A DNA stretch of 10,522 nt from assembly GCA_031422915.1 (NCBI GenBank), contig JANPEK010000074.1, positions 1-10,522 on the forward strand, given 5' to 3'. The notes beneath the pieces were generated by a model. That model did no database searches and was not told the origin of the DNA. It was given only the letters and a program-made list of their open reading frames with translations. Of this stretch, positions 1-7,825 are shown one piece after another. Made by a program: the position numbers and the translations under genes. Source of the DNA: JANMEX01 sp031422915. GTDB lineage: Bacteria; Pseudomonadota; Alphaproteobacteria; Rhizobiales; Rhizobiaceae. Each line of letters opens with the position of its first letter. Positions within the stretch are counted from its first letter, which is position 1.

Positions 1-1073
1 ATGCCGCGATCAATGAGCTTGTTCTTGATGTCGATGATCGGGCGCTCATTGCCCGGAATGGTGCGCGAGGAAAACACCACCGTGTCGCCCGCTGTCAGCG
101 CGATGCCGCGCATTTCGTCATTGGCAATCTTGGCCAGAGCCGCGCGGCTTTCGCCTTGGCTGCCGGTCAGGATGATGACAAGATTCTTGCGCGCGATTGA
201 GGAGAATTCGTCTTCAGAAACAAACTCCGGAATGCCGTCGAGCAGGCCGACGCCGGTGGCGACTTCGACCATGCGCTTCATCGAGCGGCCAAGCAACATC
301 ACAGACCGGCCGGCATCGCGCGCAGCGATGGCGATGGATTTGATGCGGCCAACGTTTGACGAGAAGGATGTTATGGCAACGCGTCCGGCTGCATTCTGGA
401 TGAGCGCCGTCAGGTTCTTGCCGACGTCCTGTTCGGATGGCGAGTCGCCTTCCCGGTTGGCATTGGTGCTGTCGCACATCAGCGCCAGCACGCCCTTGTC
501 GCCCAATTCCCGGAATCGCGCCTCGTTGATGACAGGGCCCATGGAAGGGGCCGGGTCAATCTTCCAGTCGCCGGTGTGGATCACGGTGCCAAGCGGCGTG
601 GTGATGGCGAGCGAAACGGGTTCGGGAATCGAATGGGTGACCGCGATGGCTTCAACCGAGAATTTGCCAACCTGGAATGTTTCGCCCGGATGGTAGAGCG
701 TTACCGCTATTTCTTTGCCGTCGCCGTCCGACTTGTGCTTGGCTTCAAGCAATCCGGCGGTGAACGGTGTCACATAAAGCGGGCACTTGACGCGCGGCCA
801 AATGTCCATCACCGCACCGTAATGGTCTTCATGCGCGTGGGTGATGATCATGCCCTTGACGGCGGCGCGGTTGGCTTCGGTGAAGCGGATGTCCGGCAGG
901 ATGAGGTCAACGCCCGGCAGGTCCGCCCCCGGGAACGTAACGCCACAGTCGACGATGATCCATTCACGGTTTGCCGCCGGACCATAGCCATACATGGCCA
1001 GATTCATGCCGATTTCGCCGACCCCGCCAAGGGGAAGGAAAACCAGCTCATTGTTGTCTTTTTTGTCGGTCAA
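1..1073 (-). CDS. rnj: Ribonuclease J, N-terminal part (3' end cut by window)
   Basis: Metallo-beta-lactamase/beta-CASP ribonuclease that cleaves and trims RNA (endonuclease and 5'-3' exonuclease in the family) in mRNA turnover and rRNA maturation. 357 residues are visible of a family usually near 550. Seen: the opening ELVFLPLGGVGEIGMN at 9-24; the zinc-binding HxHxDH motif within THAHEDH (78-84); a further metal-ligand candidate H147 in THSIPEP; HTGDWKID at 166-173 with D169; CDSTNAN at 200-206; and beta-CASP segments SFSSNVGRI (236-244) and LTGSQGE (302-308). The C-terminal part lies beyond position 1. The start is taken as TTG at 1073-1071 because the first in-frame ATG is residue 23, inside the conserved core, and a GGAG lies 7 nt upstream. 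This start overlaps the birA stop as TTGA, which implies translational coupling. Family assignment is very secure; the exact start is slightly less so. Confidence 0.95.
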   Translation of the reverse strand, partial: MTDKKDNNELVFLPLGGVGEIGMNLAMYGYGPAANREWIIVDCGVTFPGADLPGVDLILPDIRFTEANRAAVKGMIITHAHEDHYGAVMDIWPRVKCPLYVTPFTAGLLEAKHKSDGDGKEIAVTLYHPGETFQVGKFSVEAIAVTHSIPEPVSLAITTPLGTVIHTGDWKIDPAPSMGPVINEARFRELGDKGVLALMCDSTNANREGDSPSEQDVGKNLTALIQNAAGRVAITSFSSNVGRIKSIAIAARDAGRSVMLLGRSMKRMVEVATGVGLLDGIPEFVSEDEFSSIARKNLVIILTGSQGESRAALAKIANDEMRGIALTAGDTVVFSSRTIPGNERPIIDIKNKLIDRG

Positions 1074-1846
1074 TTCGACGCTCCAATGGATTGCGGGAAA
1101 AACACGTCTCCCGCTGAAATTTTCTGTATCGTGCCGTCTCTATGGCGGAGTAACAGGCATCCGTCCATGTCAATGTCCTCGAATATGCCCTCAACGACCG
1201 ATCCGGCAAGGCCGACACGAATGGCCTCGCCCCTGCCCCTGGCGTGTGAGAGCCACTCATGGCGGATTGCCGCAAAGCCCCGGCCATGGTTCCAAGCCTG
1301 AAGTACCGCGTCAAACGAATCGGCAAGGCGGGCGAGCACGTCCATCGGCGAAGCTTTGATGCCGAGCGCGGCGAGATCGGTTGCCGTATAGAGAGCGGGT
1401 TCCGGATGATGTGCAATGTTGACGCCAAAGCCACAGGCGACCGCGATGGAGCCATTTGGCAGATTGTCGCATTCGAGCAGTATTCCCGCGATTTTCGCGC
1501 GGTTTACGAGCAGGTCATTTGGCCATTTGAGTTTCATCTCGTGCAAGGCCATTCCGGGCAGACCTGATAGCGCTGCGTGCAGTGCCAGCGCTGCAACGAA
1601 TGGCAACGTGCTGATACTTTGCTGCGCCGCAGGGTCCATCAGGAGGGCGGAGGCGTAGAGATTGCCAGACTCCGAAACCCACACCCTGCCTTGACGCCCG
1701 CGGCCGGAAACCTGCCGGTCAGCGGTGATCCACAGCTTGCCGCCATCGCCAGATCGCGCTGCGGTGAGAGCATCGGCGTTGGTGGAACCTGTTTCCGTCA
1801 AATGGCTGTGACGCCATCCGATCGGAAGGATCAGTTCCGGGGTCAA
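1070..1846 (-). CDS. birA: Biotin--[acetyl-CoA-carboxylase] ligase, no HTH domain
   Basis: Cytoplasmic enzyme that activates biotin with ATP to biotinyl-AMP and transfers it to a lysine of biotin carboxyl carrier domains such as that of acetyl-CoA carboxylase. 258 residues. The BPL/LplA catalytic domain shows GSTN at 20-23, the biotinyl-AMP loop GRGRQGR at 48-54, KWPND at 107-111, the active-site lysine K118 in AKIAGILLE, and GVNI at 141-144. A small C-terminal SH3-like domain follows from about 206 to 250. The N-terminal winged-helix DNA-binding domain of E. coli BirA is absent, so this is a class I ligase that should not act as the biotin repressor. The start is TTG at 1846-1844, 5 nt after the nuoN stop. 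The first in-frame ATG is residue 70, within the catalytic core, so an ATG start is excluded. No clear Shine-Dalgarno is visible, suggesting coupling to nuoN translation. Function is secure; the start is probable. Confidence 0.94.
   Translation of the reverse strand: MTPELILPIGWRHSHLTETGSTNADALTAARSGDGGKLWITADRQVSGRGRQGRVWVSESGNLYASALLMDPAAQQSISTLPFVAALALHAALSGLPGMALHEMKLKWPNDLLVNRAKIAGILLECDNLPNGSIAVACGFGVNIAHHPEPALYTATDLAALGIKASPMDVLARLADSFDAVLQAWNHGRGFAAIRHEWLSHARGRGEAIRVGLAGSVVEGIFEDIDMDGCLLLRHRDGTIQKISAGDVFFPQSIGASN
1081..1084 (-). promoter_or_regulatory. Shine-Dalgarno site of rnj
   Basis: GGAG on the minus strand, 7 nt before the proposed TTG start of rnj and inside the last codons of birA. 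It supports initiation at TTG (1073-1071) rather than at the in-frame ATG 22 codons further on. Confidence 0.65.
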
Positions 1847-1851
1847 GGCGT

Positions 1852-3285
1852 TCAGAAAAACGTCTTGGCAGCCGCCGCTGCGAGCGCTTCGACAGGGCCA
1901 CCGACGATGACATAAAACAGCACAAATGCTCCGGAAATGCCGAGAACGCCGTTCAATATCGATGAAGCGGGGACAAAGCCGCCGACCGGTTCATCAAACC
2001 ACATCAGCTTGATGATGCGAAGATAGTAGAACGCGCCGACGACCGAGGCCAAAACGCCAATGACGGACAGCGCCAAGAGGTCTGCCTGAATGGCGGCGAG
2101 GAAGACGTACCATTTGGCAAAAAAGCCGGCCAGCGGCGGGATACCGGCCAGCGAGAACATCAATATGGTGAGGATGAGCGCGCGGATCGGGTTGGTCTTG
2201 GAAAGCCCGGCAAGGTCGGCGATCTGCTCGACCTGATTGTCCTTGGTGCGCATCGACAGGATGAAGGCGAAGGTGCCGAGCGTCATGACGAGATAGATGA
2301 TCATGTAAACGGCAACGCCGCGCACGCCGGCTTCCGAACCCGCAGCAAGGCCGACCAGCGCGAAGCCGACATGGCCGATGGAGGAATAGGCCATCAGACG
2401 TTTGATGTTAGTCTGGCCGATGGCGGCGAAGGCGCCGAGGACCATTGAGGCAATGGCAATAAAGACGATAACCTGCTGCCAATCGGCGGTGATTGGCTTG
2501 AACCCATCCATGACCACACGCACCAGCATCGCCATTGCGGCCATCTTGGGCGCGGACGCGAAAAAGGCAGTGACAGGCGTCGGTGCGCCCTCATAGACGT
2601 CTGGCGTCCACATGTGGAACGGCACGGCGGATATCTTGAACGCGAGACCTGCGAGAATGAAGACGAGGCCGAACAGCAGACCGACCTGACGCTTAGTGCC
2701 GGTTAGTGCCTGGGCGATGGCATCAAAGCCGATCTGACCAGTGAAGCCGTAAACGAGTGAAATGCCGTAGAGCAGCATGCCGGACGACAGTGCGCCGAGG
2801 ACGAAATATTTAAGGCCGGCTTCGGTGGATTTGAGATTTTCGCGGTTGATGGCGGCAACGACATAGAGCGCCAGAGACTGGAGTTCGAGGCCCATGTAGA
2901 GCGCCAGCAGATTGTTGGCCGAGACCATCAGCATCATGCCGAGTGTGGCCAGCAATATCAGGATGGGAAATTCGAACATGTCGAAGTTTTCGCGCTTGGC
3001 GAATTCCATCGACATGGCGAGCGTGACCAGCGCACCAATGACCGTCAGCAGCTTCATGAACTTCGCGAAAGCATCATTGACGTAGCCGCCACCGAAGACA
3101 TTGCCGACGCCGGACTGCCAGACCAACAGCGCTGCCACTGCAAGCACGGCAACGGAGAGCCACGCAACCAGCGGACCGATTTTCGGGCCGCCATAGGCGC
3201 CAACCATCAGCAGCACCATGGCGCTGATGGCCACTAGAAGCTCCGGTGCCGCCAGTGTCAGAGCAGAGATCAAATCGGCCGGCAT
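1852..3285 (-). CDS. nuoN: NADH-quinone oxidoreductase subunit N
   Basis: Antiporter-like proton-pumping subunit of the complex I membrane arm. It is 477 residues of almost continuous transmembrane segments carrying the Proton_antipo_M domain from about residue 120 to 410. The ionisable residues expected of a pumping channel are present: E134 in MGLELQSL (TM5), K217 in GLAFKISAVPFHMW (TM7), K247 in SAPKMAA (TM8) and K391 in GFFAKWYVF (TM12). They match E133, K217, K247 and K395 of the E. coli protein as I recall them. The signature HMWTPDVYEGAPTPV lies at 224-238. ATG start, with a purine-rich AAGGAAAGG about 7 nt upstream, 23 nt after nuoM. It is the last nuo gene here; birA follows after 5 nt with no terminator between. 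Assignment is secure. Confidence 0.98.
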   Translation of the reverse strand: MPADLISALTLAAPELLVAISAMVLLMVGAYGGPKIGPLVAWLSVAVLAVAALLVWQSGVGNVFGGGYVNDAFAKFMKLLTVIGALVTLAMSMEFAKRENFDMFEFPILILLATLGMMLMVSANNLLALYMGLELQSLALYVVAAINRENLKSTEAGLKYFVLGALSSGMLLYGISLVYGFTGQIGFDAIAQALTGTKRQVGLLFGLVFILAGLAFKISAVPFHMWTPDVYEGAPTPVTAFFASAPKMAAMAMLVRVVMDGFKPITADWQQVIVFIAIASMVLGAFAAIGQTNIKRLMAYSSIGHVGFALVGLAAGSEAGVRGVAVYMIIYLVMTLGTFAFILSMRTKDNQVEQIADLAGLSKTNPIRALILTILMFSLAGIPPLAGFFAKWYVFLAAIQADLLALSVIGVLASVVGAFYYLRIIKLMWFDEPVGGFVPASSILNGVLGISGAFVLFYVIVGGPVEALAAAAAKTFF

Positions 3286-3308
3286 TGCTGTCGCCTTTCC
3301 TTAACGCA

Positions 3309-4811
3309 TCACGGCGTCACAGCCGCAGGAGCGGCAGCGACAGCGGCGGAATATTGGTTCACGAGATTGTCGACGGAGGCTGCCGTCGCATCAAACACGG
3401 GCTTTGGATACACCCCGAAGAAAATCACCAGAATGACCAGCGGATAGAGCAGCGTCTTTTCGCGCGTTGACAGGTCAAGCAAGCCCTTGAGGCTGTCCTT
3501 CTCCAAGACGCCAAAGATCACGCGGCGATAGAGGTAGAGCGCATAGACCGCCGACAGGATGACGCCGAAGGTGGCGAAGAAGGCGACCCATGTATTGACG
3601 CGGAAAACGCCGAGGAGCGTCAGGAACTCGCCAATGAAGCCGGATGTGCCGGGCAGGCCGACGTTGGCCATGGTGAAGATCATGAATGCGACAGCGTACT
3701 TGGGCATGTTGTTGACGAGCCCACCATAGGCCGCGATGTCGCGGGTGTGCATGCGGTCGTAGACTACGCCAACACACAGGAACAGCGCGCCGGACACGAG
3801 GCCGTGGCTCAGCATCTGGAACAGCGCGCCCTGAACGCCTTGCGCATTGGCGGCGAAAATGCCCATCGTCACAAAGCCCATGTGGGCAACGGACGAATAG
3901 GCGATCAGCTTCTTCATGTCCTCCTGCACCAGCGCGACGAGCGAGGTGTAGATGATGGCGATGACTGACAGCGCATAGACCAGCGGCGCAAGATCAGCTG
4001 ACGCCAGCGGAAACATCGGCAGCGAGAAGCGCAGGAAGCCGTAGCCGCCCATTTTCAACAGGATCGCCGCCAGGATGACCGAGCCAGCTGTCGGGGCTTC
4101 AACGTGCGCATCGGGCAGCCAGGTGTGCACCGGCCACATCGGCATTTTCACCGCAAACGAGGCGAAGAAGGCGAGCCACAGCCAGAATTGCATCTGAGCT
4201 GGGAATTTGTGGGTGAGCAGCACCGTGATGTCGGATGTGCCGGCCTGCCAGTACATCGCCATGATGGCCAGCAGCATCAGCACCGAGCCGAGCAAAGTGT
4301 AGAGAAAGAATTTGAACGAGGCGTAGACGCGGCGCTTGCCGCCCCAGACGCCGATGATGATGAACATCGGGATGAGACCGGCCTCGAAATAAAGATAGAA
4401 CACAAGGATATCGAGCGCTGTGAACACGCCGATCATCAGCGTTTCCAGTATCAGGAACGAAATCATGTACGCCTTGATGCGGCTTTCAACGCCCCATGAG
4501 GCCAAAATAGTGATTGGCATCAGGAAGGTGGTCAGGATGACAAACAGCATCGAAATGCCGTCAACGCCGACCTTGTAGGAGATGCCGGAGTTCAGCCAGG
4601 CGTGGCTTTCGACGAACTGGAACGCAGCTGAGGCATTGTCGAAATTCGACCACAGAGGGATAGAGACCAAAAATGTGACGACCGTTGTCAACAGCGCGAT
4701 CATGCGGATGTTGCGCTTGGCGGCTTCGCTTTCGCCGTTGATGAACAGGATCAGGGCCACGCCAACGAGCGGCAGGAATGTGACTGTTGTGATGATGGGC
4801 CAGTCGGTCAT
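3309..4811 (-). CDS. nuoM: NADH-quinone oxidoreductase subunit M
   Basis: Antiporter-like proton-pumping subunit of complex I, located between NuoL and NuoN in the membrane arm. 500 residues with about 14 hydrophobic helices and the Proton_antipo_M domain around 130-420. Key residues are E143 in FYLYFEAGLIPM (TM5), K222 in SFAVKMPMWPVHTWLPDAH (TM7), K253 in ILLKMGGYGF (TM8) and E395 in GFIGEFLTLLG (TM12). The terminal glutamate in place of the lysine used by NuoL and NuoN is the NuoM hallmark and separates this gene from its two paralogues. The C-terminus ends in a low-complexity Ala/Pro tail (residues 489-500). ATG start only 1 nt after the nuoL stop; the nearest Shine-Dalgarno-like GGGAG is 11 nt away, so translation is probably coupled to nuoL. 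Assignment is secure. Confidence 0.98.
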   Translation of the reverse strand: MTDWPIITTVTFLPLVGVALILFINGESEAAKRNIRMIALLTTVVTFLVSIPLWSNFDNASAAFQFVESHAWLNSGISYKVGVDGISMLFVILTTFLMPITILASWGVESRIKAYMISFLILETLMIGVFTALDILVFYLYFEAGLIPMFIIIGVWGGKRRVYASFKFFLYTLLGSVLMLLAIMAMYWQAGTSDITVLLTHKFPAQMQFWLWLAFFASFAVKMPMWPVHTWLPDAHVEAPTAGSVILAAILLKMGGYGFLRFSLPMFPLASADLAPLVYALSVIAIIYTSLVALVQEDMKKLIAYSSVAHMGFVTMGIFAANAQGVQGALFQMLSHGLVSGALFLCVGVVYDRMHTRDIAAYGGLVNNMPKYAVAFMIFTMANVGLPGTSGFIGEFLTLLGVFRVNTWVAFFATFGVILSAVYALYLYRRVIFGVLEKDSLKGLLDLSTREKTLLYPLVILVIFFGVYPKPVFDATAASVDNLVNQYSAAVAAAPAAVTP

Positions 4812-4812
4812 T

Positions 4813-6798
4813 TCAGAAGGAACTCCCGATCATCATCCACGTCACAAGCGCCGCAACGCCGATCAGCATGGCAAAGGCATAGTGGTAGAGGTAGCCAGTC
4901 TGCAGGCGCGTGGCGCGGCCGGTGACATCCATGACGCGGGCGGAAATACCATCCGGGCCAAGGCCATCTATGGTCAGCCCGTCACCCTTTTTCCACAGGA
5001 AGCGGCCGATTTTCATGGCCGGCTTCACGAACAGGAAGTCGTAGATTTCGTCGAAATACCACTTGTTCAACAGGAACTGGTAGAGGCCATGGTGCTGCTT
5101 GGCCAGTTCCTTGGGTGTCTCCGGCGAGCGGATGTAGAACTGGTAGGACAGCAGGAAACCTCCGATCATGGCGATGAACGGTGTCCATTTCACCAGCAGC
5201 GGCACATGGTGGAAATCTTCAAGGATTTTATTTTCCGGTCCCATGAACAGCGAGCCTTTCCAGAACTCGGCATATTCATGGCCAAAGAAATGCCCCTCAA
5301 ACAGCACACCGGCAAACAGCGCGCCTGCGGCGAGGATGAACAGCGGCACGAGCATGACCGGCGGTGATTCATGGACGTGGTGCATGACGTCGTGGCTGGC
5401 CCGCGGCTTGCCGTGGAATGTCATGAAAATCAGCCGCCAAGAGTAGAACGACGTGAAGAACGCGGCGATTGCGAGGAGCACGAAGGCATAACCCGCAGCG
5501 GCGTTTTCACCGGCGTATGCGCTTTCGATTATGATGTCCTTGGAGAAGAAACCGGCGGTGCCGATCATGGTGCCCGGTATGCCGACGCCTGTGAGGGCGA
5601 TTGTGCCGATGACCATCATCCAGTAGGTCGCCGGAATGAGTTTGCGCAGGCCGCCCATGTTGCGCATGTCCTGCTCGTTGGACACGGCATGGATGACCGA
5701 ACCGGCTCCCAGAAACAGCAGCGCCTTGAAGAAGGCGTGGGTGAACAGGTGGAATATCCCTGCCCCATAAGCGCCGACGCCGAGCGCCACAAACATGTAG
5801 CCAAGCTGCGAACAGGTCGAATAGGCAATCACGCGCTTGATGTCGTTTTGCACCAGACCGACCGTGGCGGCGAAGAAGGCGGTGGTCGCGCCTATTATGG
5901 TCACAAATGTCAGCGCCGTCTGCGACAATTCAAAGATCGGCGACATGCGGGCAATCATGAACACACCGGCGGTGACCATGGTGGCGGCGTGAATGAGCGC
6001 GGAGACCGGCGTCGGGCCTTCCATCGCGTCGGGAAGCCAAGTGTGCAGAAGGAACTGCGCTGACTTGCCCATCGCCCCCATGAACAACAGCAGTGCGACG
6101 ATGGTGATCGCCGACTGCTTGTCGAGCGCGTAGCCGAGGAAATTCAATGCCACTCCCGCGTCCGCCGCGCCTTCGGCTGGCAGATAGGTTGCGGCATTGG
6201 CGAAAATGGTCTCGAAATTGACCGAGCCGAACAGGATGAACACGCCGAAAATCCCAAGGGCGTAACCGAAATCTCCAACGCGGTTGACGATGAAGGCTTT
6301 CATTGCTGCGGCGTTGGCCGAGGGTTTCTTGAACCAGAAGCCGATCAGCAAGTAAGACGCAAGGCCGACACCTTCCCAGCCGAAGAACATCTGCACCAGA
6401 TTGTCCGCCGTCACCAGCATCAACATGGCGAACGTGAACAGCGACAGGTAGGCAAAGAAGCGCGGACGATGCGGATCGTGGTGCATGTAGCCGATGGAAT
6501 AGACATGCACGAGGCAGGATACGGTGTTGACGACGACCAGCATGACGGCGGTCAGCGCGTCGATGCGCAGCGCCCAGTCGACGCTGAGCGTGCCGGACTC
6601 GATGAACTTCATCACCGGCACGACCATCGCTTCGCTTTGGCCGAGCGCGAATTGAAAGAACACGATCCAGGACAGCACAGCGGCGATGATCATGAAGCCG
6701 CAAGTGACATATTCCGAGGCCTTGGCACCGATGGACGAGCCGAAGAGGCCCGCAATCAAAAAGCCGACGAGGGGCAGGAAAACGATGGCGTAAATCAT
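4813..6798 (-). CDS. nuoL: NADH-quinone oxidoreductase subunit L
   Basis: Distal antiporter-like proton-pumping subunit of complex I. 661 residues: a Proton_antipo_N region around 65-117, Proton_antipo_M from about 133 to 420, then a C-terminal extension that forms the long lateral helix (roughly 535-600) running along the membrane arm, and a last TM helix near 640-658. Channel residues seen are E142 in FFGWEGVGL (TM5), K245 in GAMGKSAQF (TM7), K358 in HAFFKALLF and K420 in GFFSKDII (TM12), matching the residues known to matter in E. coli NuoL. A His-rich loop lies at 462-476 (five His), a variable feature of this family. ATG start 7 nt after the nuoK stop, with AAGGG about 10 nt upstream. 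The length and the lateral helix distinguish it from NuoM and NuoN. Assignment is secure. Confidence 0.98.
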   Translation of the reverse strand: MIYAIVFLPLVGFLIAGLFGSSIGAKASEYVTCGFMIIAAVLSWIVFFQFALGQSEAMVVPVMKFIESGTLSVDWALRIDALTAVMLVVVNTVSCLVHVYSIGYMHHDPHRPRFFAYLSLFTFAMLMLVTADNLVQMFFGWEGVGLASYLLIGFWFKKPSANAAAMKAFIVNRVGDFGYALGIFGVFILFGSVNFETIFANAATYLPAEGAADAGVALNFLGYALDKQSAITIVALLLFMGAMGKSAQFLLHTWLPDAMEGPTPVSALIHAATMVTAGVFMIARMSPIFELSQTALTFVTIIGATTAFFAATVGLVQNDIKRVIAYSTCSQLGYMFVALGVGAYGAGIFHLFTHAFFKALLFLGAGSVIHAVSNEQDMRNMGGLRKLIPATYWMMVIGTIALTGVGIPGTMIGTAGFFSKDIIIESAYAGENAAAGYAFVLLAIAAFFTSFYSWRLIFMTFHGKPRASHDVMHHVHESPPVMLVPLFILAAGALFAGVLFEGHFFGHEYAEFWKGSLFMGPENKILEDFHHVPLLVKWTPFIAMIGGFLLSYQFYIRSPETPKELAKQHHGLYQFLLNKWYFDEIYDFLFVKPAMKIGRFLWKKGDGLTIDGLGPDGISARVMDVTGRATRLQTGYLYHYAFAMLIGVAALVTWMMIGSSF

Positions 6799-6805
6799 GA
6801 TCCGC

Positions 6806-7114
6806 TCATCCCTTCATCATGTTGACGTCTTCGACCGCAATCGAGCCGCGGTTGCGAAAGAAGACGACGAGTATGGCAAGACCGATGGCCGCTTCCGCGG
6901 CCGCGACGGTGAGCACGAAGAGCGCGAAAATCTGGCCGGTCAAATCATTGAGCGCTGCCGAGAAGGCAACGAAGTTCAAATTGACGGCAAGCAGGATCAA
7001 TTCGACCGACATGAGAATGACAATGACATTCTTGCGGTTCAGGAACACGCCAAACACGCCGAGCGTGAACAGGATGGCCGAGACCGCGAGATAGTGGGAG
7101 ATGCCGATGGTCAT
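6806..7114 (-). CDS. nuoK: NADH-quinone oxidoreductase subunit K
   Basis: Small membrane-arm subunit of complex I (mitochondrial ND4L homologue), MrpC-like, forming part of the proton route next to NuoJ and NuoN. 102 residues with three transmembrane helices. Both conserved buried glutamates are visible: E38 in LMSVELILLAVNL (TM2) and E74 in TVAAAEAAIGLA (TM3), corresponding to E36 and E72 of E. coli NuoK. The start chosen is ATG at 7114-7112, giving the standard length and leaving 2 nt after the nuoJ stop. A TTG two codons upstream (7120) would overlap the nuoJ stop and is less likely. AAGGGG about 8 nt before the ATG serves as Shine-Dalgarno. Assignment is secure. Confidence 0.97.
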   Translation of the reverse strand: MTIGISHYLAVSAILFTLGVFGVFLNRKNVIVILMSVELILLAVNLNFVAFSAALNDLTGQIFALFVLTVAAAEAAIGLAILVVFFRNRGSIAVEDVNMMKG

Positions 7115-7116
7115 GG

Positions 7117-7737
7117 TCAAAGCCCCTTGCCCGACTGGACTTTTTTGATTTCGATGGCGGTGGCGGGCGTGCGCCCAACCTGTTGCGCGATGTTCTGGCG
7201 CTTGACGCCGACCTTGTGCTGCAGCGTCAGGACAATCGCGCCGATCATGGCGACCAGAAGCACGAGACCGGCGATCTGGAAGTAGAAGGCGTAGTCGGTG
7301 TAGAGCACATTGCCGAGCGCGGTGGTGTTATTGGTGGTGGCGATATCCGGGATCGGTTCGGCGGCGGTGGCCGGCAGACTTGGCGTGAAGATCGAGCCAC
7401 CAAGCACGGCGATCAGTTCAGCGGCCAGAATGATGCCGACCAGAGCGCCAACCGGAGCGTATTGCAGCGCGCCCTTTTTCAGTTCCGCAAAATCCACGTC
7501 CAGCATCATGACGACGAACAGGAACAGCACTGCGACCGCGCCGACATAAACGACGAGCAGGATCATCGCGAGGAATTCCGCGCCGGTGAGCAAGAACAGC
7601 GCGGCGGCGTTGAAGAAGGTGAGGATCAGGAACAGCACCGAATGCACAGGGTTGCGCGCCGCGATCACCATGAAGGCGCTCGCAATCGCAACAAAGGCGA
7701 ATAGGTAGAAAAAGATCGCCTGCAGACCTGTCAGCAT
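7117..7737 (-). CDS. nuoJ: NADH-quinone oxidoreductase subunit J
   Basis: Membrane-arm subunit of complex I (ND6 homologue). It packs against NuoK and NuoH, and its TM3 undergoes a helix-to-pi-bulge change linked to coupling. 206 residues with five predicted TM helices. The signature TM3 segment LLVVYVGAVAVLFLFVV occupies about 60-76, with E54 in LTGAEFLAM just before it, and NPVHSVLFLI is at 29-38. A hydrophilic periplasmic-type loop (about 116-147) precedes the last helix, and a basic soluble tail closes the protein. The start is ATG at 7737-7735, preceded by GGGGGA 4 nt away, which places the protein start just before TM1. An in-frame ATG at 7770 would add 11 charged residues that do not look like the family. 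It is the only gene here preceded by a long spacer (122 nt). Assignment secure, start probable. Confidence 0.97.
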   Translation of the reverse strand: MLTGLQAIFFYLFAFVAIASAFMVIAARNPVHSVLFLILTFFNAAALFLLTGAEFLAMILLVVYVGAVAVLFLFVVMMLDVDFAELKKGALQYAPVGALVGIILAAELIAVLGGSIFTPSLPATAAEPIPDIATTNNTTALGNVLYTDYAFYFQIAGLVLLVAMIGAIVLTLQHKVGVKRQNIAQQVGRTPATAIEIKKVQSGKGL

Positions 7738-7785
7738 GGGTTCCCCCGGTTCCTTGTATCGCCAGAGCATCCCCGCCCCGGCTTT

Positions 7786-7813
7786 GGCCTTTGCGACTCC
7801 CGTCGCTTGAGCC
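7786..7813 (-). other. Hairpin B: nested stem with GNRA tetraloop
   Basis: Transcribed strand: outer GGCU (7813-7810) pairs with GGCC (7789-7786, one U-G). A symmetric 3x3 internal loop follows (CAA/AAA), then inner GCGAC (7806-7802) pairs perfectly with GUCGC (7797-7793), closed by GGGA (7801-7798), a GNRA tetraloop. This is the most regular RNA-like structure in the window. It lies about 50 nt before the nuoJ start. Whether it folds or acts in the cell is inference. Confidence 0.6.
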
Positions 7814-7825
7814 GCGTGTCTCTTA

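Noticed and set aside
1..1301. Long plus-strand open frames (1-696 and 576-1301) opposite rnj and birA
   Set aside because: They are antisense to clearly conserved genes, their translations are low in recognisable motifs, and they overlap each other. They are typical spurious frames opposite GC-rich coding DNA.
3286..3308. Terminator between nuoM and nuoN
   Set aside because: The 23-nt gap has no inverted repeat or U-tract; it only contains the purine-rich ribosome-binding site of nuoN.
5371..5415. His-rich loop in NuoL (residues 462-476) as a metal-binding insertion
   Set aside because: A His-rich, variable loop at this place is common in NuoL proteins, and no Cys or ordered ligand pattern is present.
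4582..6063. Two nearly adjacent plus-strand frames of 261 and 230 codons opposite nuoL and nuoM
   Set aside because: The predicted proteins are rich in His, Arg, Glu and Asp, as expected from the complement of hydrophobic transmembrane codons. There is no recognisable domain, and nuoL/nuoM on the other strand are certain.
6799..6817. Possible regulatory gap between nuoK and nuoL
   Set aside because: Only 7 nt separate the genes and these belong to the ribosome-binding region of nuoL.
7735..7770. Upstream ATG at 7770 extending nuoJ by 11 residues
   Set aside because: The extra residues are charged and unlike the family N-terminus, and the ATG at 7737 has GGGGGA at a usable distance and puts the start just before TM1.
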